Of a stretch of DNA of 64,000 nt, positions 54,211 to 64,000 are shown in pieces. The notes below the pieces were generated by a model. That model ran no database searches. It saw only the letters and a list, made by a program, of their open reading frames with translations, and had not been told where the DNA came from. Source of the DNA: Pseudogymnoascus destructans (taxonomy: Eukaryota > Ascomycota > Leotiomycetes > Thelebolales > Thelebolaceae); NCBI RefSeq assembly GCF_001641265.1, contig NW_020167523.1:1364001-1428000 (forward strand), in the 5' to 3' direction. Both the position numbers and the translations under genes were made by a program. Position 1 is the first letter of the stretch. Each line of letters begins with the position of its first letter.

Positions 54211-54608
54211 TGTTACGGCTACGGTAACGTGACGTCATGGTTACAGCACCAGGGCCTAGTAACGTGACGAGTAAGTCACAGGGGGCAAGCAGGGTAGGCT
54301 GCCATGTGACAGGGCTAATGGATAGTTGCAGAAACTAGTGGATATTGGATAGTTGAGCTATCCATGAACTATCCTGAATATCTAGCTATCCGCCAACTAT
54401 CCAGATTACCCATGAGGCACGACGCCACTATATAAGTAGATAGTATTTCCTTAGATAGGAGCTTCATGCTCAACTCAATATAGTATTCTTTACAATACTG
54501 TAATGTGTTACTTGAAAAGCCTTTGTGTCTAATCCCCTGCCTCCTCTGTCAAGTCAACCTTATGCAAGAAACCTCTGTGTCTTCTATCGTTTAGAAGTCA
54601 GCGTTACA
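54211..54608 (+). repeat. LTR, Gypsy family 2 (3' LTR)
   Basis: TGTTACGGC to GCGTTACA, matching 26541-26939 in reverse. The first part is rich in GTAACGTGACG and paired GGATAG/CTATCC blocks. A TATATAAGTAGATAG box near 54430 is a plausible core promoter. No matching target duplication, consistent with loss of the 5' end. Confidence 0.88.
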
Positions 54609-54743
54609 AGTTCACACAATTCCTTGAGAGTAAACGGTATGTTCGTGTACATCGTTACTCTTTTATTTACTAAAGGAATTCCTTAAGATTACCGCAGCGG
54701 GAGATTGGTGCAACAAATTGAAGATATGATGGCCAGCCCAAAC
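54609..54743 (+). pseudogene. Host gene remnant left of the hAT insertion
   Basis: An intron-like stretch (GTATGT at about 54639 to TTAAG near 54688) precedes codons ITAAGDWCNKLKI, TGA, WPAQ. This frame continues after the hAT element as TKYALGRDENTHEVFGNSV. The protein family was not recognised. The family 2 LTR has removed the upstream part. Confidence 0.45.
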
Positions 54744-54810
54744 CAGTGTGGGGAATAATATTCAGAATATCACGATATTCAATATCATGATATATTGCCA
54801 ATATAATATA

Positions 54811-56831
54811 ACCGTGGGGGGAAGCGAGTGAGTCTACTCGCTTATGAGAGGAAGCAAGTGCGTCCTCTCAAATTGCGACCGTAAGTACCCAACCATAGTA
54901 ATTTATATGTAAAAGTACTTAAAAATTCAATTCTACGAAATTACCACTTCTTCATTCTCATGCTCACTCTCACTCCCACGACCACTCCCACCCTCAGTTG
55001 CGCTCTCATACTGGCTCCCAGATTCGGCTTCTGGGTCAGTAATAGGGTCTTCCAACTCCGGAGGAATTGTGAGGCCCGATTTAGTGAGCTGAGCTATGCT
55101 CTTCTTCCGGAGGCGCTCCCATTTCCGGGCTTCAATTCCTGCCCGGCGGAGCTGCTTCTGGGCTCGGGTTTGGGCCTGGCTCAGTTTCCGAGCTTCTGTG
55201 GCAGCGAGCTTCTGGGTCTGAAGCTCAGCTTTCTGGGCCTGAAGCTCGTGGGCTTCAGAAGCCCGGAGCTCACCTCCACACTGGAGTCGGTCCCGGCCCC
55301 CCCGCTTCTTCTTCGAGTCCTTGACCTGCTGCTGAACAGCCCGTAGGTCGAGTTCCTGGAGCTGGCCGGCAGCCAGAACCCGGGCTGCCCCAGTAAGCCA
55401 GTTGCTGTAGCTCTGCCTTGAGGGGCTACTAAAGGCCTCCGGAACCCGCTCCTTCCACTGCTGTAGGCCCTGTTCTACGCCCTGGAAAGTGGAGGGAATA
55501 GGGGTAATAGGCTGTGGTAGGGTAGGCGTTGTAGGCTCTGTAGGCTGCGTAGGCTGCGAGTACGTACGCAGCTTCTCAAGGGCTGTATTACAGCTTATAG
55601 GCCAGATTCCAGCTTTCCAGAATGCTGATTGTATGGTAGATTTCTTAAAAGTCTGCTCCTGCATTTGTGGGAGATCTATCATAAATCGGGGTAGGTTATA
55701 GGTGATGTCCACTTCCCGTATAGCACGGAGCACAGCCTGCCTATGCCAGTGCTTATAAGGCTGGAATATTCCCACGTCTAATGGCTGTAAAACGTGTGTA
55801 AGGTGGCTGGGAAACGCCCAGATATTCGGCTGCCATAATGACGAACTCAGGGCTTGTGTGGCTCACATAAGAATCGAGTAGTAGAACCTTGGGATTTCCT
55901 GGGTTGTGTGGAGCAGTAAGCTCTATGAAGTGCTGTAACCACCGTAGAGCAAGCTGGCTATTAGAATAGCCAGTCTCCGAGAGCAATATCAGCTCATTTC
56001 CACTGAGGTTTTCAGGGTACCATGCTGCCATATGGATTTTACCCGGTACAACAAGTACAGGTGCAATCTTCTGTCCAGCTGCAGATACTGCCTCTATGAT
56101 CGTAATAGATATATGATTCTCAGGGCTCAGAGTATAGAGCTGCTTTACAGCTCGGGGGACCATAACTCTCTCACCCCCTGGAATTCCAACCCTAAATCCA
56201 GTTTCATCCATATTCCAGATTGACTCTGGATTTATACCATGCTGTAGTACAAATTCCGTGTACTTTTCAAACCACTTAACAATAGCAGGTTCCTCTTGAG
56301 CTTGCGTACGCTGTTGCGCAATAGGCTTTGTAGTGATAAAGTGGAAATCCATAAGCTCATTCCGTATATATTTAGTGAGCCAGCTCTGTGACGGTGGAGG
56401 CAGTGGGCTCCGTAGGTGGCATACTGCCCCATAAACCATATGCCTATTAGCCCCTAATCCTAGGTAATACTGCTCTAGAATCCAGGTCTTTAGGGCCTCC
56501 GTTTGGTCTATAGAAAGCACCCTATTGTGACCTCCATGGGGCAGCTTCCGTGGGACTGCTCGGGTGATTCTTGACTGTATAGTCGACTTTGGGACCTTAA
56601 AAATCCGACTGGCAGCACCTATAGATTCAGAGGGGTTTGCTGCCAGCCATTCACAGGCATTTGATAGAGGTGTCCCTTCCATTATATGAATTACATTTGA
56701 TTACTATATAAATTACTATGTGTAGGAATGTTCGAGGTTTTGGTAAAGAGTAGCGGTGAACATATGCAAGTTGAGAGGACGCACTTGCTTCCTCTCATAA
56801 GCGAGTGGACGCACCCGCTTCCCCCCACGAT
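54811..56831 (-). mobile_element. Pogo/Fot1-like DNA transposon L, nested in hAT
   Basis: 2021 bp, TA at 54809-54810 and 56832-56833. The right end read inward starts ATCGTGGGGGGAAGCG. GGAAGCGAGTGAGTC and GGAAGCAAGTGCGTC lie 30 bp apart within the left repeat. Same family as element E, but much better preserved. Confidence 0.9.
54933..56682 (-). pseudogene. Pogo-type transposase L, one 11-bp deletion
   Basis: From ATG at 56682 (MEGTPLSNACEWLAANPSES) the frame is continuous through a psq HTH (GAASRIFKVPKSTIQSRI), a CENP-B HTH (PPPSQSWLTKYIRNEL), WNMDETGFRVG (first Asp) and VLLLDSYVSH (second Asp; a Tyr replaces the usual His two residues later). Near 55824 about eleven bases present in element E are missing, which shifts the frame just before the third motif. 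The correct frame resumes with HLTHVLQPLDVGIFQPY and runs to 54933 through a Gln/Lys-rich coiled region and a Glu/Ser-rich tail. One small deletion is the only obvious disabling lesion. Confidence 0.87.
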
Positions 56832-57013
56832 TAAGGTATGTAAATATCATGTGATATAATATTAGAGCTGAATATCATGATATGTATCATAATATCACAG
56901 TATTAATATTGCTTTTTTTTCTTCAATTTCCGGATATTTGCTTTTGATTTTTCAGTATCAAATCCACTCCCACCATCTCTATCAATTATCTCCTTAGTTA
57001 TTACCAACGCAAT

Positions 57014-59134
57014 ATGGCCTCACTAGGACCAGAATCAACTATTCCCTCAATGTTAGATCCTGATATGTTTGTTGAATCTCACGTCTCAATACCTGCCTCT
57101 GCAACTCAACAATCCACCCAGTCGAAGAGTCAATTAGAAGTAAGAAACAGCCTTGTACATCATTTGTTTGGAAGCATATGCCTGGTCCAGTAAATACTAT
57201 ATATACTCAAGGCAAATATGTCTACTGGCGATGTCAATACTGCCCACGAGAGTATAGAGAATCTGGAGGTACAGCATTTATTGCACGACATCTACAAACA
57301 GAGCATAACATCACAGATGAGGAGAAAGAGCAACGTGCCATCTCTCAACAACTTAGTATTGCATCTGCCTTTCGACATGGAGAAGAGAACCAGAAAAAGT
57401 GTCAATGTCTAGATTCTTCTACTACTACTATCAACCCAGCAACACTCGAACAGCTATTTGTACGATGGATCTCCTGTTGTTCAGTTCCATTTCTAATGGT
57501 AGAGTATTCAGAATTTAGAGACCTTCTCTTCTTCCTAAATCCCAGCATCAATTTCTGGCTGCCTACAGACCACCACACTATCAAAAATTGGACCCTCACA
57601 GCCTACGAATCGGAGAGGCAACGTATACAACAAGGTCTTCAATCTGCGCAGTCTAAGATTCATTTCACAGTTGATCTATGGACCTCTACCAACTCTAAAG
57701 CACTTCTCGGTATAATTGGTCACTACTTTGCAGATAATGGAGACCTCCGACAGTCAGTTCTAGCTTTGAGAGAATTGGAAGGACGAAATACTGGTGATAA
57801 TCAGGCAAGACTAATTATGAGAATTATTGAGGAGTATGGAATTGCCTCGAAGGTTGGCTATTTTATGATGGACAATGCTGAGAACAATGAAACTATGATG
57901 AGAGCGCTTTCTTCCTGCAAGTTATTCCTCTTAGAAATAGTTATTACCAATAACTAACTATATTGTTTAGTACTACAGGAACAGTATCAAATTGAATACA
58001 ATCCAATTCACCACCGACTTCGTTGTAATGGTCATATTATCAATTTAACTGCTCAGGCCTTTCTCTTTTCAACTGAAGAAGAAGCCCTATCACAAGAGAA
58101 CAATCAAGGCAGTTCTGATACTCCTTCTGAGCTTGAAATGGAGAGCTGGCATCAGAAAGGTCCTCTTGGAAAGCTTTATAATATTGTAGTATATGTTCAA
58201 AGATCTCCACAATGAATTGCTGCCTTTGTCAAGCTCAGTTCTGGCAAGCGTCTAGTCAGGGATAACAAGACTCGATGGAACTCCTGGTATGCTATGATCG
58301 ACTGCGCTATCCAAGAGCGTATACACTTGGCAATTGACCTATTCTGCCATCAAACTGGAAAGGATATTGAGGCTGATTGGCTCTCCCATGAGGACTGGGT
58401 CGTACTAACAATATCCACCACTTTCTTAAGTTCTTTCATCAAGCAACACTAGCAACAGAGGGCCAAAGGGCAAACAATTGAGCATATTCTCTCAACAATG
58501 GAATTTCTACTTGAGCAGCTTGAACTTGGCAAACTTGAGTATATCAACGATTCTCATATTAGCCCTTGTATCAATTCAGCCTGGTCTAAGTTAGACAAGT
58601 ACTATAGCCTGACTGAACGATCTCCAGCTTATATTGCAGCCATGGTATTAGTACCCTTTCAAAAATGGACTTGGATTGAAGACAACTGGGAGAGCAATTG
58701 GATAGTAACAGCAAAGGCATCTATGCAGCTATTTTGGGACGAGCAATACAAGCCAACACCTCAACTAGTAATGCCATCAAATGAGCTAGTACAGGAGAAG
58801 ACTGAGCATCAAATCTGGCTTGAGCAGAAGAGGCGGCAGCCACCAGTTATTGATGAGTATATCAAGTACTGCCTGGCAGGTATTACACCAGAAGTTGACC
58901 CAAAGTCCTGGTGGATGGAGCCAGCACAGCGTGCAACCTATCCCAACCTGGCGGTGATGGCATTAGACATACTGTCAATACCAGCGATGTCTGCTGAGCC
59001 TGAACGCCTATTTTCCAGTGCCGCTTCTCACAATTACTGAAAGGAGGAATAGGCTTGGAGTTGTGTCAGTTGAGGCATTAAAGTGCCTAAAATCCTGGTA
59101 CAGGGGAGGAGGCACAGCTTGGGTAGATAATTGA
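57014..59134 (+). pseudogene. hAT transposase with BED finger, broken
   Basis: From ATG at 57014 (MASLGPESTIPSML) a frameshift near 57165 leads to a BED-type zinc finger (CQYCPREY...HLQTEH). The catalytic region has FTVDLWTSTNSKALLG (first Asp) and YFMMDNAENN (second Asp). A 54-bp intron at 57917-57970 starts GCAAGT, not GTAAGT, and has the branch site ACTAAC; splicing gives LSSLLQEQYQIEYNP. Then LRCNGHIINLTAQAFLF, two stops (near 58214 and 58450), and the hATC domain with ILSIPAMSAEPERLF, which holds the catalytic Glu. A one-base loss near 59030 precedes the final TERRNRLGV stretch. Inactive. Confidence 0.87.
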
Positions 59135-59321
59135 ATTAGTGACGACGGGTCGAGAGTAGATGACAGCAAGGTATATTGTTAGTATTGTAATATATTGCTA
59201 TATCACCATATTAATATCATGATATATGGCGTGATACAATATCGCAAGATGTAATATGGTGACAATATCATATACCATAATTCTGACAATATATCATGAT
59301 ATCATATTATTCCCCACACTG

Positions 59322-59684
59322 GCCCGAACCAAGTACGCACTGGGCCGTGACGAGAACACACATGAAGTCTTTGGGAACAGCGTGGAGTCCAACACAGCTG
59401 GTGGGTGGTTTGGTGCAACTAATGGCCTGTTGTATGCATATTATTTCTCGTCACTTCACCCGCTCCTAAAACAATTGAAATACCTCGCCATCTCACTATA
59501 CGTATCTTCTATGTGTGACCTGCGGGTGCCGCATCTATTGGCCCTATTTCGTCATGACCTGCACGAACTTTCTCTGTTCACGGCACACCCAGCAACGGTA
59601 ACGGAACACGCTAATATAATTTGTTCGATTACTCGTTATCATATTCTCTTTCCAACATTGTGCTATATAAAATCTCCTTCTTAA
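59322..59684 (+). pseudogene. Host gene remnant right of the hAT insertion
   Basis: Continues the frame of 54690-54743: TKYALGRDENTHEVFGNSV, then ESNTAGGWFGATNGLLYAYY and a less convincing stretch up to 59684. GC content and codon character resemble host genes. The family is not recognised. The open frame after removing the transposon and one target copy suggests the hAT element interrupted a real gene. Confidence 0.45.
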
Positions 59685-60221
59685 TGTTGTCTGTGATGTC
59701 CCTCAGCCCTGTGCCTCCTTCTGTGGACTTGTAGCCAATGCCTATCATAGTCGAAAATGTGAAACCAATTTTAGATCTGAGCCATTTGCTGGTTGGCTTA
59801 GTAACAATGGATGCTTCACCGTAGGCGGCGCGGGTAGTTTAGTGGGTGGCATCTTAACTTTGTCTGAGTAGACTTATATTCTTGTAACTCAAGGTATGAC
59901 CAACTTTCCTTCCGGTGAAGGCAACATCGATTGCATTTGTAGGGTGGGGCGGGCGTATGAAAACCCCAGCTTAGCAGTCCTGAGACCAGATACAGCACGT
60001 CCATATCGCCTGCCCAAGCCAATCGATCGCCCATGGACGACACACCACTCGGCTATACTCCAGAGTGTGGACGCAGCGAAGCAGGGATATGCTGAATAGA
60101 ATAATCTTTAGTGGCAAAGATGGGAGGAAGAGCCAAGTGAGAGTTAGCTTAGCGATGGAAGTGGTTGGGAGGAGATGAAGACTGAGGGCTCATTTTTGTT
60201 CCGCGTGAAATACAGACCAAC
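59685..60221. other. Region without a supported gene
   Basis: On the minus strand, 59820-59690 reads SKWLRSKIGFTFSTMIGIG and TEGGTGLRDITDNI without a family I can name. It may be a fragment of another host gene. Nothing else stands out. Confidence 0.35.
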
Positions 60222-60640
60222 TGTTCGGGCAAGTCGTCCGTCATCGTTCCCATGGCTGCAGTAGCTCTCGCAGACAGAACACAGCTTGTCAGGGTTGTCG
60301 TTCTCAAACCTCTGGCGATGCAAATGTTCTATTCATTGGCCAAAAAGCTTGGTGGCATGTTGAACCGGCGCGTCTTCTACGCACCAATCTCAAGGAGCCT
60401 CAAGCTGGACGCGGTCCAGGCACATCACATCCGTGGCTTATACCAGTAATGCATGGATACTGGGGGCATACTCCTCATTCACTTGAAAGGAATACCTCCC
60501 ACCTTGCCGAACGCCAAGTATGAGAGAATTGACGTTGGGGACAGGCGTGGCAGCATTTGTGCTTTCTGTTTTTGCTCTGCGACGTATCATCACGCGTTTG
60601 TGAGGTTCTCCGCTGGTTACCATGTGTCCTCAGATAGGGA
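60222..60640 (+). pseudogene. Fragment of a DUF3638-type large protein gene
   Basis: Reads SGKSSVIVPMAAVALAD, then RVVVLKPLAMQMF, LGGMLNRRVFYAPISRSLKL and IRGLYQ, TAA, CMDTGGILLI. This matches my memory of the DUF3638/DUF3645 region of very large fungal proteins linked to ubiquitin hydrolase annotations (GxGKSSVIVP, VVLKPL, RRxxYxPFSR). Only about 85 residues of a protein of thousands are present, with a stop, and the reading diverges after 60490. A captured or left-over fragment. Confidence 0.55.
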
Positions 60641-61757
60641 GTAGTCCTTGTAGCGTACGAGGTAACCCATTGCCCAATTGGGAAATACTACATAGTCAGG
60701 GGATATTGCCCCATTGGAAGTCGCGCTGAGACCTTATCTGCACTGACAACGCACACTTGACAAGAGCCTCTCGAGAACACATTTGCTGAGGCATGGCGCC
60801 AGCACAATTACAGAGGATTACAAGCTATGCGTATTATGAGGCTCTTGGGTACAGACCCAGATTGCATCAGATCTCGATCAGATCAGTTGATAGCTTCGGC
60901 ATATCACTCTGGGAGGTTGCAAGTTGACCTCGCATCTTGAATATTAGAAGTACGCAAAAGCTTGAGGGATACGACTGATGTTGCGTGAAAATTGCCGAAG
61001 ATTGTGCCATCACCACCGGCTGGCTTCCCACATCCTGGGTAGTACGTGATCGGCCCGCGCGTCCGGCCCGAGCCTGTCTCACTCGCGCTTGCGTCGAACT
61101 AGGGAGCTCATGTGTCTGGTCGGCTACCGGGCTTCCGATCTTTTGCCGCTGGAACCTGTTGTGAAATGGCCTGCTGGCCGGTGGCACGTTACCCGGATGA
61201 TTACGATCAGCAACGCTGGTGTGCCAGATGTAAATTATCCAGGGACCGGCCATACTAGCGGGCTATAAATACTACGTAGGACCCAGTATATAGTTAGAAT
61301 AGTTAATTGATTCTACTTTACTGCTATACACGCTGCAGTGTTCGTAGTAAGCCCCTATTCCGTGTGCCATTACATGGGCGTGCCAAAGTGATATTTCCTT
61401 CGGCCATGGGATGCCAAGCAAAATTGACTGTAGGTCCCCAACGCTCGGTAATTTTGCTACAATCTACAAGGGGCCTAGACTGTCACGTGAAGTCAATGTA
61501 GTTCAATCATCGAACCACGCTCTGGTAAAACAAACCATAACTACCAAACTTGCCCTCTGCCTCTGGCTCACGACTGTAATTCATTAGAAGTACCACGCTC
61601 TATCTAGCTTACATACATCTCCTCGCGTTGCCATCTCCAGTTCAGCGCGCTCAAAGTACTTGTCCATGTGATTTTCAGGTCGCAACACGACATTGACCTA
61701 CTTGCAACGGAGTCGAGTCGCTAGTCCATCGATCGCAACTCCGACCCAGGGAGCGGA
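60641..61757. other. Intergenic, no gene recognised
   Basis: GC content is mixed and frames are short. The promoter of the next gene should lie in its last few hundred bases. Confidence 0.4.
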
Positions 61758-63667
61758 ATGAAACGCAAGCAAGCAGCTGCATCGCCGTCGCACTCTCTAG
61801 CCAAGAAGCAGAAGCGGGAGCGGCAACATCGCGATCTCGATACCAGGCCTCTCTCGTCCGCCGCGTCCCCGACCGCAACGCCAAGTCCTGGCTGGAAATG
61901 GCGGTGGACTGCTAGATTTGACTCCTTTCACTCTCATGCTGAATCCGAGTTTGAGCCGAAGCCCAAGTCCTACTGTGCGCAGCCTCGTCGGCAAAGTGAC
62001 TGCTGGAACTCAAGTGGTGAGAGCACTCAGAGACTGTGGTGCGATGCACGACTTAAATGCATGATCTAATACACCATTTGAGGCAAGAATCAGCTGACTG
62101 ACTGACATTTCAATCCACAGACTTCAAATCCATTACCCAGTCCGAATTTAAATTTCCTCTCTTACGCCGCTCCCTCTCCCTCCCAAATATCTCCGACCTG
62201 CGCTCCCTACCCCTAGTCGCACGTCTCTCGAAGCATAACATACAAGCTATGAGTTCCAATCCTACACAACCCCTCACTCCTGCCAAATCAACCTCATCGA
62301 AGTCTCACTCGCAATTCTCTCCCTCCAAATCCTCGACCTCAAATTTGAATCCTGCCCGAGCAGCAGAGAAGTTACAATGGGCGGACATACTCGACGAAGA
62401 TGCTGGAGAGGAAGCATTGGCTCTCCGGCCAGAACTCAGAGAAAGGATAGAACAAATCGTGAATGGAGAACGTAGATCAAGTATGAAGCCGGGCTCCGTG
62501 CAGAAATTCCGGAGCACAAAGAAGCAGATGGCATCCCGGAACGAAGCCACTATCGCTACACGCCTGATGCCGTTTCTTGTCAAGGAAAAACGCAGTGCCA
62601 GTCGACAAGGTGAGGACGAGCTCGACCTCCAAGGCCTGGCAGCATGCAGCGATGAAGCTGCTCCTGAGGTCATGAGCCAGAGCTTCGAGACTGATGGCCT
62701 GGATTGGAACATCTCTGCTCCCTTCCACAGCAACAGCGTCCCGATACCTGTTCGCCTCTCCCACTCGTCTCAAGCCTCCGCAGAACTTGGACTCAAGAAT
62801 CCTGCTCCAGACCTCACCTATGGTTTCCAACGCTCTGAGTTCTCGAGCGATGAGCTACGTCTGTTGTCACAATCTGGACTTGAGGTCGCGAAGGATATCG
62901 TGAGCCCGTTTTTCGTCGTGGAATGGAAGGCTTGGCGAGGGAATTTGCTGGACGCGAAAGTCCAGGCGAGGAGGGCGGGAGCTGCAATGGTGTGGGGGAG
63001 AAGGAGGGCGAGAGATGCCATTAAGGTAGCTGGAGCGGTCCCTGGAATGCACACTGGAGCTGGCGCGAGGGTGATTGAGGATTTGGATTCTGGGCTCGGC
63101 AGTCCTATGGATCTGGATGCGACGAGAACTGCGGAAGGCGAGCAGCCGCGAACTAGTCCTGCCAGAGTTTTCTCAACCAGTACTCAAGCGCGCGATGACG
63201 ATTATCCCGATTCCGATCTCAATGCCATCGCCTTCTCCTGTGTTATATCACCTGATATCGTCTTCTTCTACGTGCACTGGGCTGAAGAATCTCAGGCCTC
63301 GCCTTTAAACTCGGTCGCACATCCTGCCTCTGCGGCCGCGCTGCCGAACTCCTTCTCGGAGAGCACATTCTCCGACACGAACTCTACGCTTCAATCTTCC
63401 TTTTCCTCGCTCGCTGCGAATCCATCGCTCCCACAATACCCAAAGTACCACACTGCTCTGCTTGCGAAGCACTTTCTCGACGCCGAGTCTGTGTCGAACA
63501 TTCGAATATGCATGCACAATATACTCGAATGGGGCCTCGAGCGTAGGAAAGCAGCTGTGAAAAACGAGGCAGATGCTCTAGTTCAAGCGGAGGAAAAGGG
63601 AAGGGTACGAACGAGAGAAGAGTTAAGAGGCGTAGAAGAGAGGATAGGGAAGAAGAGGAAGATATAG
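61758..63667 (+). CDS. DUF7924-like fungal protein, 601 residues
   Basis: Two exons, 61758-62016 and 62121-63667, joined across a 104-bp GT-AG intron with CTGAC branch repeats. Splicing completes an Asp codon and keeps the frame. The N-terminus is basic (KKQKRERQHR) and the C-terminus ends GKKRKI, both resembling nuclear-localisation signals. A low-complexity Ser/Pro stretch leads to the conserved core: LTYGFQRSEFS, LEVAKDIVSPFFVVEWKA (349-356 for PFFVVEWK) and QARRAGAAMVWGRRRA. A divergent C-terminal half (SVSNIRICMHNILEW) follows. This layout is that of the DUF7924 proteins common in Pezizomycotina, whose role is unknown. The VEWK motif recalls the E-x-K of PD-(D/E)XK nucleases, but this is only a resemblance. 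Confidence 0.75.
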
Positions 63668-64000
63668 GCCAAAGCAGCTATTTTGGGCGGTAGCCATGTA
63701 CTGGAGATTTCGCAAAGGCTGGCAACAGCAGATACTAAGAGGTGCGTGGGATCTTAAGTGAGACTCCCGTGCGCGAAGGTCCTGGAAAAGTCCACTAAGC
63801 AAGTGTTCAACGAAGTCAGCCCTGGCTGGTTTCGACACGGCCCTACGATATTAGGAAGCCGGTGGCTTGTTTGTATATATCCTGGCCCCTTTCTTGGCCC
63901 TGGTTCTGCCGGCTTTATCTCCTCTTGTGTCCGAAAGGAAAGATGAAATGAATATCTCCAAGGGTTAGGGTTAGAAGTTCCTCAAAAGGCATCGATCAAT
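63668..64000. other. Window end, downstream of the DUF7924-like gene
   Basis: No gene recognised. TTAGGG occurs twice in tandem near 63963-63975; this is too short to indicate a telomere. Confidence 0.4.

Larger units (their letters stand above)
51551..54608 (+). mobile_element. Gypsy-type LTR retrotransposon, 3' half
   Basis: Contains the pol region from the RNase H connection onward, a spacer with an antisense reading frame, and a 3' LTR. Reverse transcriptase, protease, gag and 5' LTR are missing. A purine-rich tract (GGAGGACCTAG) directly precedes the LTR, as expected for a plus-strand primer. Confidence 0.88.
54744..59321 (+). mobile_element. hAT DNA transposon, with pogo L nested inside
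   Basis: Short inverted ends CAGTGTGGGGAATAATAT and the complement, flanked by an 8-bp duplication GCCCAAAC / GCCCGAAC (54736-54743 and 59322-59329), one mismatch. Both are hallmarks of the hAT superfamily. Subterminal regions are dense in ATATCATGATAT-like palindromes (54760-54805, 56840-56910 and 59160-59305). Pogo L splits off the first 67 bp. The transposase gene fills the rest. Confidence 0.92.

Noticed and set aside
1021..59321. Starship-type giant mobile element carrying the accessory genes
   Set aside because: No captain-type tyrosine recombinase (DUF3435) or other Starship signature genes seen on either strand.
60867..61253. 128-codon minus-strand frame
   Set aside because: No recognisable motif, composition unlike the intact genes, and no introns or neighbours to support it.
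63961..63975. TTAGGG tandem, possible telomere
   Set aside because: Only two units, followed by ordinary sequence; interstitial chance occurrence.

Overview
The window looks like a chromosomal segment of a filamentous ascomycete (Pezizomycotina). The intact host genes have short 49-107 bp introns, several with ctaac-type branch points. The intact single-copy genes are GC-richer than their surroundings. They encode fungal families: an ABC-A transporter, tubulin cofactor D, a methionine-permease-like APC carrier and a DUF7924-type protein. Most of the rest is transposon sequence carrying C-to-T / G-to-A type nonsense changes, as expected of repeat-induced point mutation or deamination. I cannot place the class or species.

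Layout. 1-348 is the tail of an AAA ATPase gene. 1.0-12 kb is a transposon bed: a Tc1/mariner relic, pogo element A, two abutting solo LTRs, intact pogo element B, a GMC-oxidoreductase fragment fused to pogo fragment C, and a LINE relic. A tRNA-like gene follows at 12.1 kb. 12.5-18.6 kb holds a broken SET-domain gene and an intact ABC-A transporter. 18.8-33.5 kb is a second bed: pogo D, two nested Tc1 elements, pogo E, gag and LTR pieces, fragments of APH-kinase and GNAT genes cut by LTRs, and pogo G nested in pogo F. 33.8-44.0 kb is a host island with tubulin cofactor D, an unrecognised four-exon gene and an amino-acid permease, the last two divergent. 44.2-59.3 kb is a third bed: a hAT relic holding pogo H and a 423-bp perfect foldback MITE, then pogo I, pogo J, a pogo fragment joined to a Gypsy pol-LTR half element, and a hAT element with an 8-bp target duplication carrying pogo L. 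59.3-61.7 kb has host gene remnants, including a DUF3638-like piece, and 61.8-63.7 kb an intact DUF7924-like gene.

The window holds at least twelve pogo/Fot1-like insertions, each with TA target sites wherever both ends survive. They fall into two protein types: one with a C-terminal CCHC zinc knuckle, the other with a basic or acidic tail. Element B has a complete spliced transposase and 135-bp inverted repeats differing at two positions, so it is the best candidate for a recently active copy. Every family's terminal repeat carries a family-specific motif twice, usually 17-19 bp apart. The Gypsy element carries an antisense reading frame with a Zn2Cys6-type cysteine pattern between pol and the 3' LTR. 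I found no CRISPR array, biosynthetic core enzyme or Starship-type tyrosine recombinase.
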